From Auanema rhodensis (Eukaryota; Nematoda; Chromadorea; Rhabditida; Rhabditidae), in assembly GCA_964057225.1 (NCBI GenBank), contig OZ059898.1:15601267-15665266 (forward strand): 64,000 nt of DNA. The letters run 5' to 3'. Under the pieces are notes generated by a model. That model worked only from the letters and a program-made list of their open reading frames with translations. It had not been told where the DNA came from and searched no databases. This document shows positions 1 through 11,700 of this stretch, one piece after another (the stretch's first letter is position 1; every line of letters begins with the position of its first letter). A program made the position numbers and the translations under genes.

Positions 1-2220
1 TTGAGCTTGAATTATCCATTGGTCTGATAATGTGTCCCAGGGAAGTCCTAATATTTTAGGTGTTGTGGAGGCATTCCGTTCTTCAGGAGTCAGATTTGAA
101 TTGAATATCTGATCGTTGGATATGAACTCTTGGAGTTTCATATTCATTTCCTGGAATATATCCTTTGTTTCGGAATACCACATTCTGACTTGGTCTGCTG
201 AGTCAGAGGCAAGGAGTAAGTTGTCCACATAAAGATTGTCTTTGATTTTATGTGCTAGAAGACTTTCTGAGCTTTTCTTCTGTAGGTGGTGTCGTATGGT
301 GGCTCCGAGAAGGAATGGTGATGCATTGATGCCAAATGGTACTCGGCAGAATCGTAGAGTTCTGGTGTTGTCCGTGCTTAGTGGTTGATGAATATCTCTG
401 AGCCAAAAGAAACGAGTAGCATCTCTTTCTGACTCATGGAGTCGAATTTGTAAGAAGGCTTTTTGTACGTCCGCTATCATAGCTGTGTTTCCACATCTGA
501 ATCTTAGAATCATTCCAATTAGTGATGGTAAGATTAGTGGTCCTTGGTGTATGACGTCGTTCAAGCTAGGCTTGTTTTGATAATGTCCAGAAGCATCGTA
601 GACAATCCTGATTTTAGTAGTCTCTTTCTGAGGAGTTACTACTGCTTGGTGAGCTATGTAATGGATCCTGTATGCGTTGGGATAAGGGTCCTTAGCTTCT
701 TCGATTATTCCTAGGTCCAACTGTTCTTCAATTATTTTGTTGTATCCTTCGAGTAATGTTGGTTGTTGGGATAGTTTTAGTACAAGACTGGTGAGTCTTT
801 TGAGTGCTAAAACTTTGTTGTCGGGGAGTAGATGGGCGTTGTCTTTCCATGGGAATGATACGTAGTAACCATCTTCTTTTTGTTGGATTGTTTCCTTGAA
901 TTGATCCAGAATTAGTTTGTCTCTGGCGGTTTTTTCCTCAGCTTCTGTTCCGGTGAATTCGCTTTGTTCTTCTACAAAGCTTTTGTTCCATATTGGAATT
1001 GAAATGGATAAGTCTTCCGATATTACTGAGTGAGCATTCAACGACTTCTGGTTTGTGGCTTGGCCGGTAATAAAGTCTCCGAACTGGGTGTGTACTACCA
1101 TGTGTTCCTTGGATAATGGTTCGACTGAGATTAATGCTTGCCACATGAGGTCAGATCCTATGAGGATTCTTGGAGTTATCTTCATATTTTTGTTCAGCTT
1201 GTAGCACGTGTTGGTCGGTTTAGAGAATCGGACGGTAGAAATAGGTCCTGTTAGGACTTTCTTAGTCCAAAGTTGTGCGAGGATGTGGGAATTGTGTCCT
1301 TTGAACATTGTTTCCACTTTGTTGAGTCTTTCGATTGATGCTGTGTTACCAAATGTTTTGATTTTGACTCTTTTGGATTCCACTATTGGGAGTTCCAGTT
1401 CCTTAGATAGGTCCTCGTCGATAAATGAAGTGTCTGATCCACAGTCTAGTAGGGCTGGGATTGATATGATCCTGTCCTTATGAAGGAGCTCTATTTGTCC
1501 AATGGGTAACAATGCGCTGTGGTATTGGTTAGTTTTCGTTTGAGTTGAAAACTGTATAACGTGTTCCTCTTCGTCCTCGTCTTCCATGGGGAAGCTGTTC
1601 GTTAAGTTGACTTTTGTCGTTTTCTTTTTGAAGCAGAGAAGGTCAATATGTTTTCCTCCACAGTTCGAACATAAGCGCTTGCTTGGGCATGCTTCTGTTG
1701 CGTGAGATTTTCTGAGACAGTTTATGCATCTTTTGTCCTGATTCAGTATGGTCAGTCTCTCTTTCCTTGTCTTTGGAGTGTCACAGGTCCATGGGGCGTG
1801 TGGTTTTTGACAAAATATGCAGCTGTTCGAGGTTTGCTTACCGGAAGGTTTTTTGTTATCCGGTTTTGGACGGTTATTGGTGACAAAGTTTTGTCTGTTG
1901 TAGGATTGATGCATGGTTCTTGGAACCGGTTTCGTCTGCAGGTCCGATGAAATGTTTTTAACCTCTTGTTCATGTTGGAGGTATTTTTCGGTATTGTCCA
2001 CTAGTTGTCTCCAGTTCATGTTCGAGTTGGATCCTGAGCGGTAGACTTCTTGCAGGATGTGTCCAGGCAGTTTTTGTTGAATAAGGACGATGGCAAGTGC
2101 ATTGAGGGCAGCTTCATTGTTCCTTTCAGTTTGTCTTGCTATCCCATTAATTTTTCTCATAAGGAGCAATAAGTCCTTGTTGCTCGGAGATTGCGCTTTC
2201 AGTTGTATGAAATCGAGCAT
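1..2220 (-). CDS. BEL/Pao Gag-Pol polyprotein (partial, 3' end outside window)
   Basis: A single open frame of 740 codons runs from the ATG at 2220 to base 1 without a stop; I checked it codon by codon. The N-terminal ~100 residues resemble only the C-terminal part of the Gag DUF1759 region (motifs RQTERNNEAALNALAIVL and QKLPGHIL). Zinc-binding clusters follow: CIFC near residue 134, CINC near 165, then CSNCGGKH. The aspartic protease (DUF1758-like) has its active site DCGSDTSF at about 259. The reverse transcriptase includes RIVYDAS, ADVQKAFLQI (Asp about 584), VPFGINASPFLLGA and the catalytic YVDN at 664; the YVDN form of YVDD is common in this superfamily. The frame stays open upstream to 2403, but that stretch is not Gag-like. 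The usual first part of DUF1759 is missing, so the copy may be 5'-deleted or frameshifted. The product would process, reverse-transcribe and package element RNA. Confidence 0.9.
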   Translation of the reverse strand, partial: MLDFIQLKAQSPSNKDLLLLMRKINGIARQTERNNEAALNALAIVLIQQKLPGHILQEVYRSGSNSNMNWRQLVDNTEKYLQHEQEVKNISSDLQTKPVPRTMHQSYNRQNFVTNNRPKPDNKKPSGKQTSNSCIFCQKPHAPWTCDTPKTRKERLTILNQDKRCINCLRKSHATEACPSKRLCSNCGGKHIDLLCFKKKTTKVNLTNSFPMEDEDEEEHVIQFSTQTKTNQYHSALLPIGQIELLHKDRIISIPALLDCGSDTSFIDEDLSKELELPIVESKRVKIKTFGNTASIERLNKVETMFKGHNSHILAQLWTKKVLTGPISTVRFSKPTNTCYKLNKNMKITPRILIGSDLMWQALISVEPLSKEHMVVHTQFGDFITGQATNQKSLNAHSVISEDLSISIPIWNKSFVEEQSEFTGTEAEEKTARDKLILDQFKETIQQKEDGYYVSFPWKDNAHLLPDNKVLALKRLTSLVLKLSQQPTLLEGYNKIIEEQLDLGIIEEAKDPYPNAYRIHYIAHQAVVTPQKETTKIRIVYDASGHYQNKPSLNDVIHQGPLILPSLIGMILRFRCGNTAMIADVQKAFLQIRLHESERDATRFFWLRDIHQPLSTDNTRTLRFCRVPFGINASPFLLGATIRHHLQKKSSESLLAHKIKDNLYVDNLLLASDSADQVRMWYSETKDIFQEMNMKLQEFISNDQIFNSNLTPEERNASTTPKILGLPWDTLSDQWIIQAQ

Positions 2221-2314
2221 CTTCGGCGCGGGCTGCTTCACTAGGCTCGGCCTGATGCACCATGTTTTGCGCCGTCGTGTCCTTAGAAATGGGTGAGCGG
2301 AGCAGTGGCATAGT

Positions 2315-2329
2315 TGGTTCAGTGGTAGA
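2315..2329 (-). other. Candidate primer-binding site matching the 5' (D-arm) half of a tRNA
   Basis: Four bases inside the LTR end, the element RNA reads TCTACCACTGAACCA. The complement, TGGTTCAGTGGTAGA, matches the D-arm region of eukaryotic tRNA-Gly(GCC) as I recall it; a weaker match continues to the tRNA 5' end (plus strand 2308-2314). Most LTR elements instead pair with the tRNA 3' CCA end, though copia uses an internal tRNA fragment. The rest of a tRNA is absent, so this is not a tRNA gene. The assignment is tentative. Confidence 0.4.
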
Positions 2330-2370
2330 TTTTTGTAGTGCTCTTGATCGAAGAGAATATGGAGAGAATA

Positions 2371-2452
2371 TTTATTATGCAACGGTAACAAGAATAAATT
2401 CTTTTACACTATTGACACATAAGAATTTGAGGAATCCTCTCGGCTTATATAC
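2371..2452 (-). promoter_or_regulatory. LTR core promoter and poly(A) signal
   Basis: On the minus strand a TATA-like box (GTATATAAGC) lies at 2443-2452. It is followed about 70 bp downstream by AATAAA at 2371-2376 and then the LTR end at 2334. This spacing fits a short R/U5 with transcription starting near 2420. The 199-bp array lies directly upstream of the TATA box, in U3, where enhancers normally sit. Start and end sites are inferred, not observed. Confidence 0.55.
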
Positions 2453-2711
2453 TAACGCGAGAGGTAAGATATAATGTTAACTTAGAGAATTCAGAGATAC
2501 AAAAAGGGGGAGGAGAAGCAAGCGTTATCTCATGCTTATTCTGCGGAGATATGCGTGGGGGATGAGTAGCCTATGAGTCATGAGTAAAAAGAGCCTTAGG
2601 TTCAACTTACACGAATATTGATCAGTTAAAAGAGATTTATAAAGAATTATGAAGTATTAGAAAAAGATAGAGTTTTTAAGGTTTTTTAGGAATATAGAGT
2701 GCTCAAGCACA

Positions 2712-5700
2712 AACTTTTTTGTGAACAAATCTTGGGATGGGGTCGAGATAAACTATTTTTCAGGAAAATAGAGAGTTTGTCGTCAATTTATATTAGAAAA
2801 TTCAGAATCTACACATCTGAATACCCAACTTGTGATTATTTTTATTTGATCATAGTTCACGATCTGGGAGTAAATCGAGCATTCACCGGGCACAACATGA
2901 CTACAGCCTGAACTTTTTTGTGAACAAATCTTGGGATGGGGTGGAGATAAACTATTTTTCAGGAAAATAGAGAGGTCGTCGTCAATTGTTATTAGAAAAT
3001 TCAGAATCTACACATCTGAATACCCAACTTGTGATTATTTTTATTTGATCATAGTTCACGATCTGGGAGTAAATCGAGCATTCACCGGGCACAACATGAC
3101 TACAGCCTGAACTTTTTTGTGAACAAATCTTGGGATGGGGTGGAGATAAACTATTTTTCAGGAAAATAGAGAGGTCGTCGTCAATTGTTATTAGAAAATT
3201 CAGAATCTACACATCTGAATACCCAACTTGTGATTATTTTTATTTGATCATAGTTCACGATCTGGGAGTAAATCGAGCATTCACCGGGCACAACATGACT
3301 ACAGCCTGAACTTTTTTGTGAACAAATCTTGGGATGGGGTCGAGATAAACTATTTTTCAGGAAAATAGAGAGGTCGTCGTCAATTGTTATTAGAAAATTC
3401 AGAATCTACACATCTGAATACCCAACTTGTGATTATTTTTATTTGATCATAGTTCACGATCTGGGAGTAAATCGAGCATTCACCGGGCACAACGTGACTA
3501 CAGCCTGAACTTTTTTGTGAACAAATCTTGGGATGGGGTGGAGATAAACTATTTTTCAGGAAAATAGAGAGGTCGTCGTCAATTGTTATTAGAAAATTCA
3601 GAATCTACACATCTGAATACCCAACTTGTGATTATTTTTATTTGATCATAGTTCACGATCTGGGAGTAAATCGAGCATTCACCGGGCACAACATGACTAC
3701 AGCCTGAACTTTTTTGTGAACAAATCTTGGGATGGGGTTGAGATAAACTATTTTTTCGGAAAATAGACAGATCCTCGTCAATTGTTATTAGAAAATTCAG
3801 AATCTACACATCTGAATACCCAACTTGTGATTATTTTTATTTGATCATAGTGTACGATCTGGGAGTAAATCGAGCATTCACCGGGCACAACATGACTACA
3901 GCCTGAACTTTTTTGTTAACAAATCTTGGGATGGGGTTGAGATAAACTATTTTTCAGGAAAATAGAGGGGTCCTCGTCAATTTATATTAGAAAATTCAGA
4001 ATCTACACATCTGAATACCCAACTTGTGATTATTTTTATTTGATCATAGTGTACGATCTGGGAGTAAATCGAGCATTCACCGGGCACAACATGACTACAG
4101 CCTGAACTTTTTTGTGAACAAATCTTGGGATGGGGTCGAGATAAACTATTTTTCAGGAAAATAGAGAGGTCCTCGTCAATTTATATTAGAAAATTCAGAA
4201 TCTACACATCTGAATACCCAACTTGTGATTATTTTTATTTGATCATAGTTCACGATCTGGGAGTAAATCGAACATTCACCGGGCACAACGTGACTACAGC
4301 CTGAACTTTTTTGTGAACAAATCTTGGGATGGGGTGGAGATAAACTATTTTTTCGGAAAATAGAGAGGTCCTCATTAATTTTTATTAGAAAATTCAGAAT
4401 CTACACATCTGAATACCCAACTTGTGATTATTTTTATTTGATCATAGTTCACGATCTGGGAGTAAATCGAGCATTCACCGGGCACAACATGACTACAGCC
4501 TGAACTTTTTTGTGAACAAATCTTGGGATGGGGTGGAGATAAACTATTTTTCAGGAAAATAGAGAGGTCCTCGTCAATTTTTATTGGAAAATTCAGAATC
4601 TACACATCTGAATACCCAACTTGTGATTATTTTTATTTGATCATAGTTCACGATCTGGGAGTAAATCGAACATTCACCGGGCACAACGTGACTACAGCCT
4701 GAACTTTTTTGTGAACAAATCTTGGGATGGGGTTGAGATAAACTATTTTTCAGGAAAATAGAGAGGTCCTTGTCAATTTATATTAGAAAATTCAGAATCT
4801 ACACATCTGAATACCCAACTTGTGATTATTTTTATTTGATCATAGTTCACGATCTGGGAGTAAATCGAACATTCACCGGGCACAACGTGACTACAGCCTG
4901 AACTTTTTTGTGAACAAATCTTGGGATGGGGTTGAGATAAACTATTTTTCAGGAAAATAGAGAGGTCCTTGTCAATTTATATTAGAAAATTCAGAATCTA
5001 CACATCTGAATACCCAACTTGTGATTATTTTTATTTGATCATAGTTCACGATCTGGGAGTAAATCGAACATTCACCGGGCACAACGTGACTACAGCCTGA
5101 ACTTTTTTGTTAACAAATCTTGGGATGGGGTTGAGATAAACTATTTTTCAGGAAAATAGAGGGGTCCTCGTCAATTTATATTAGAAAATTCAGAATCTAC
5201 ACATCTGAATACCCAACTTGTGATTATTTTTATTTGATCATAGTTCACGATCTGGGAGTAAATCGAGCATTCACCGGGCACAACATGACTACAGCCTGAA
5301 CTTTTTTGTGAACAAATCTTGGGATGGGGTTGAGATAAACTATTTTTTCGGAAAATAGACAGGTCCTCGTCAATTGTTATTAGAAAATTCAGAATCTACA
5401 CATCTGAATACCCAACTTGTGATTATTTTTATTTGATCATAGTGTACGATCTGGGAGTAAATCGAACATTCACCGGGCACAACATGACTACAGCCTGAAC
5501 TTTTTTGTGAACAAATCTTGGGATGGGGTTGAGATAAACTATTTTTTCGGAAAATAGACAGGTCCTCGTCAATTGTTATTAGAAAATTCAGAATCTACAC
5601 ATCTGAATACCCAACTTGTGATTATTTTTATTTGATCATAGTGTACGATCTGGGAGTAAATCGAACATTCACCGGGCACAACATGACTACAGCCTGAACT

Positions 5701-8700
5701 TTTTTGTGAACAAATCTTGGGATGGGGTTGAGATAAACTATTTTTCAGGAAAATAGAGAGGTCCTTGTCAATTTATATTAGAAAATTCAGAATCTACACA
5801 TCTGAATACCCAACTTGTGATTATTTTTATTTGATCATAGTTCACGATCTGGGAGTAAATCGAGCATTCACCGGGCACAACATGACTACAGCCTGAACTT
5901 TTTTGTGAACAAATCTTGGGATGGGGTTGAGATAAACTATTTTTCAGGAAAATAGAGAGGTCCTTGTCAATTTATATTAGAAAATTCAGAATCTACACAT
6001 CTGAATACCCAACTTGTGATTATTTTTATTTGATCATAGTTCACGATCTGGGAGTAAATCGAGCATTCACCGGGCACAACATGACTACAGCCTGAACTTT
6101 TTTGTGAACAAATCTTGGGATGGGGTTGAGATAAACTATTTTTTCGGAAAATAGACAGGTCCTCGTCAATTGTTATTAGAAAATTCAGAATCTACACATC
6201 TGAATACCCAACTTGTGATTATTTTTATTTGATCATAGTGTACGATCTGGGAGTAAATCGAACATTCACCGGGCACAACATGACTACAGCCTGAACTTTT
6301 TTGTTAACAAATCTTGGGATGGGGTTGAGATAAACTATTTTTCAGGAAAATAGAGAGGTCCTTGTCAATTTATATTAGAAAATTCAGAATCTACACATCT
6401 GAATACCCAACTTGTGATTATTTTTATTTGATCATAGTGTACGATCTGGGAGTAAATCGAACATTCACCGGGCACAACATGACTACAGCCTGAACTTTTT
6501 TGTGAACAAATCTTGGGATGGGGTTGAGATAAACTATTTTTTCGGAAAATAGACAGGTCCTCGTCAATTGTTATTAGAAAATTCAGAATCTACACATCTG
6601 AATACCCAACTTGTGATTATTTTTATTTGATCATAGTGTACGATCTGGGAGTAAATCGAACATTCACCGGGCACAACATGACTACAGCCTGAACTTTTTT
6701 GTGAACAAATCTTGGGATGGGGTTGAGATAAACTATTTTTTCGGAAAATAGACAGGTCCTCGTCAATTGTTATTAGAAAATTCAGAATCTACACATCTGA
6801 ATACCCAACTTGTGATTATTTTTATTTGATCATAGTGTACGATCTGGGAGTAAATCGAACATTCACCGGGCACAACATGACTACAGCCTGAACTTTTTTG
6901 TGAACAAATCTTGGGATGGGGTTGAGATAAACTATTTTTTCGGAAAATAGACAGGTCCTCGTCAATTGTTATTAGAAAATTCAGAATCTACACATCTGAA
7001 TACCCAACTTGTGATTATTTTTATTTGATCATAGTTCACGATCTGGGAGTAAATCGAGCATTCACCGGGCACAACATGACTACAGCCAGAACTTTTTTGT
7101 GAACAAATCTTGGGATGGGGTGGAGATAAACTATTTTTCAGGAAAATAGAGAGGTCGTCGTCAATTTATATTAGAAAATTCAGAATCTACACATCTGAAT
7201 ACCCAACTTGTGATTATTTTTATTTGATCATAGTTCACGATCTGGGAGTAAATCGAGCATTCACCGGGCACAACATGACTACAGCCTGAACTTTTTTGTG
7301 AACAAATCTTGGGATGGGGTTGAGATAAACTATTTTTCAGGAAAATAGAGAGGTCCTCGTCAATTTTTATTAGAAAATTCAGAATCTACACATCTGAATA
7401 CCCAACTTGTGATTATTTTTATTTGATCATAGTTCACGATCTGGGAGTAAATCGAGCATTCACCGGGCACAACATGACTACAGCCTGAACTTTTTTGTGA
7501 ACAAATCTTGGGATGGGGTGGAGATAAACTATTTTTCAGGAAAATAGAGAGGTCCTCGTCAATTTTTATTAGAAAATTCAGAATCTACACATCTGAATAC
7601 CCAACTTGTGATTATTTTTATTTGATCATAGTGTACGATCTGGGAGTAAATCGAACATTCACCGGGCACAACATGACTACAGCCTGAACTTTTTTGTGAA
7701 CAAATCTTGGGATGGGGTGGAGATAAACTATTTTTCAGGAAAATAGAGAGGTCCTCGTCAATTTTTATTGGAAAATTCAGAATCTACACATCTGAATACC
7801 CAACTTGAGATTAATTTTATTTGATCATAGTGTACGATCTGGGAGTAAATCGAACATTCACCGGGCACAACATGACTACAGCCTGAACTTTTTTGTGAAC
7901 AAATCTTGGGATGGGGTGGAGATAAACTATTTTTCAGGAAAATAGAGAGGTCCTCGTCAATTTTTATTGGAAAATTCAGAATCTACACATCTGAATACCC
8001 AACTTGAGATTAATTTTATTTGATCATAGTTCACGATCTGGGAGTAAATCGAACATTCACCGGGCACAACATGACTACAGCCTGAACTTTTTTGTGAACA
8101 AATCTTGGGATGGGGTGGAGATAAACTATTTTTCAGGAAAATAGAGAGGTCCTCGTCAATTTTTATTGGAAAATTCAGAATCTACACATCTGAATACCCA
8201 ACTTGTGATTATTTTTATTTGATCATAGTTCACGATCTGGGAGTAAATCGAGCATTCACCGGGCACAACATGACTACAGCCTGAACTTTTTTGTGAACAA
8301 ATCTTGGGATGGGGTTGAGATAAACTATTTTTTCGGAAAATAGACAGGTCCTTGTCAATTTATATTAGAAAATTCAGAATCTACACATCTGAATACCCAA
8401 CTTGTGATTATTTTTATTTGATCATAGTTCACGATCTGGGAGTAAATCGAACATTCACCGGGCACAACGTGACTACAGCCTGAACTTTTTTGTGAACAAA
8501 TCTTGGGATGGGGTTGAGATAAACTATTTTTCAGGAAAATAGAGAGGTCCTTGTCAATTTATATTAGAAAATTCAGAATCTACACATCTGAATACCCAAC
8601 TTGTGATTATTTTTATTTGATCATAGTTCACGATCTGGGAGTAAATCGAACATTCACCGGGCACAACGTGACTACAGCCTGAACTTTTTTGTGAACAAAT

Positions 8701-11700
8701 CTTGGGATGGGGTTGAGATAAACTATTTTTCAGGAAAATAGAGAGGTCCTTGTCAATTTATATTAGAAAATTCAGAATCTACACATCTGAATACCCAACT
8801 TGTGATTATTTTTATTTGATCATAGTTCACGATCTGGGAGTAAATCGAACATTCACCGGGCACAACGTGACTACAGCCTGAACTTTTTTGTGAACAAATC
8901 TTGGGATGGGGTTGAGATAAACTATTTTTCAGGAAAATAGAGAGGTCCTTGTCAATTTATATTAGAAAATTCAGAATCTACACATCTGAATACCCAACTT
9001 GTGATTATTTTTATTTGATCATAGTTCACGATCTGGGAGTAAATCGAACATTCACCGGGCACAACGTGACTACAGCCTGAACTTTTTTGTGAACAAATCT
9101 TGGGATGGGGTTGAGATAAACTATTTTTCAGGAAAATAGAGAGGTCCTTGTCAATTTATATTAGAAAATTCAGAATCTACACATCTGAATACCCAACTTG
9201 TGATTATTTTTATTTGATCATAGTTCACGATCTGGGAGTAAATCGAGCATTCACCGGGCACAACATGACTACAGCCTGAACTTTTTTGTGAACAAATCTT
9301 GGGATGGGGTTGAGATAAACTATTTTTTCGGAAAATAGACAGGTCCTCGTCAATTGTTATTAGAAAATTCAGAATCTACACATCTGAATACCCAACTTGT
9401 GATTATTTTTATTTGATCATAGTGTACGATCTGGGAGTAAATCGAACATTCACCGGGCACAACATGACTACAGCCTGAACTTTTTTGTGAACAAATCTTG
9501 GGATGGGGTTGAGATAAACTATTTTTTCGGAAAATAGACAGGTCCTCGTCAATTGTTATTAGAAAATTCAGAATCTACACATCTGAATACCCAACTTGTG
9601 ATTATTTTTATTTGATCATAGTGTACGATCTGGGAGTAAATCGAACATTCACCGGGCACAACATGACTACAGCCTGAACTTTTTTGTGAACAAATCTTGG
9701 GATGGGGTTGAGATAAACTATTTTTCAGGAAAATAGAGAGGTCCTTGTCAATTTATATTAGAAAATTCAGAATCTACACATCTGAATACCCAACTTGTGA
9801 TTATTTTTATTTGATCATAGTTCACGATCTGGGAGTAAATCGAGCATTCACCGGGCACAACATGACTACAGCCTGAACTTTTTTGTGAACAAATCTTGGG
9901 ATGGGGTTGAGATAAACTATTTTTCAGGAAAATAGAGAGGTCCTTGTCAATTTATATTAGAAAATTCAGAATCTACACATCTGAATACCCAACTTGTGAT
10001 TATTTTTATTTGATCATAGTTCACGATCTGGGAGTAAATCGAGCATTCACCGGGCACAACATGACTACAGCCTGAACTTTTTTGTGAACAAATCTTGGGA
10101 TGGGGTTGAGATAAACTATTTTTTCGGAAAATAGACAGGTCCTCGTCAATTGTTATTAGAAAATTCAGAATCTACACATCTGAATACCCAACTTGTGATT
10201 ATTTTTATTTGATCATAGTGTACGATCTGGGAGTAAATCGAACATTCACCGGGCACAACATGACTACAGCCTGAACTTTTTTGTTAACAAATCTTGGGAT
10301 GGGGTTGAGATAAACTATTTTTCAGGAAAATAGAGAGGTCCTTGTCAATTTATATTAGAAAATTCAGAATCTACACATCTGAATACCCAACTTGTGATTA
10401 TTTTTATTTGATCATAGTGTACGATCTGGGAGTAAATCGAACATTCACCGGGCACAACATGACTACAGCCTGAACTTTTTTGTGAACAAATCTTGGGATG
10501 GGGTTGAGATAAACTATTTTTTCGGAAAATAGACAGGTCCTCGTCAATTGTTATTAGAAAATTCAGAATCTACACATCTGAATACCCAACTTGTGATTAT
10601 TTTTATTTGATCATAGTGTACGATCTGGGAGTAAATCGAACATTCACCGGGCACAACATGACTACAGCCTGAACTTTTTTGTGAACAAATCTTGGGATGG
10701 GGTTGAGATAAACTATTTTTTCGGAAAATAGACAGGTCCTCGTCAATTGTTATTAGAAAATTCAGAATCTACACATCTGAATACCCAACTTGTGATTATT
10801 TTTATTTGATCATAGTGTACGATCTGGGAGTAAATCGAACATTCACCGGGCACAACATGACTACAGCCTGAACTTTTTTGTGAACAAATCTTGGGATGGG
10901 GTTGAGATAAACTATTTTTTCGGAAAATAGACAGGTCCTCGTCAATTGTTATTAGAAAATTCAGAATCTACACATCTGAATACCCAACTTGTGATTATTT
11001 TTATTTGATCATAGTTCACGATCTGGGAGTAAATCGAGCATTCACCGGGCACAACATGACTACAGCCAGAACTTTTTTGTGAACAAATCTTGGGATGGGG
11101 TGGAGATAAACTATTTTTCAGGAAAATAGAGAGGTCGTCGTCAATTTATATTAGAAAATTCAGAATCTACACATCTGAATACCCAACTTGTGATTATTTT
11201 TATTTGATCATAGTTCACGATCTGGGAGTAAATCGAGCATTCACCGGGCACAACATGACTACAGCCTGAACTTTTTTGTGAACAAATCTTGGGATGGGGT
11301 TGAGATAAACTATTTTTCAGGAAAATAGAGAGGTCCTCGTCAATTTTTATTAGAAAATTCAGAATCTACACATCTGAATACCCAACTTGTGATTATTTTT
11401 ATTTGATCATAGTTCACGATCTGGGAGTAAATCGAGCATTCACCGGGCACAACATGACTACAGCCTGAACTTTTTTGTGAACAAATCTTGGGATGGGGTG
11501 GAGATAAACTATTTTTCAGGAAAATAGAGAGGTCCTCGTCAATTTTTATTAGAAAATTCAGAATCTACACATCTGAATACCCAACTTGTGATTATTTTTA
11601 TTTGATCATAGTGTACGATCTGGGAGTAAATCGAACATTCACCGGGCACAACATGACTACAGCCTGAACTTTTTTGTGAACAAATCTTGGGATGGGGTGG

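Noticed and set aside
2305-2345. tRNA gene
   Set aside because: Only the first ~25 bases resemble a tRNA; no anticodon arm, T-arm or acceptor 3' strand follows. It fits better as a primer-binding site on the opposite strand.
2790-2860. Spliced-leader-like sequence in the monomer (TACCCAACTTGTGA)
   Set aside because: It shares only TACCCAA with nematode SL1 as I know it and has no GT donor or Sm site in the right place.
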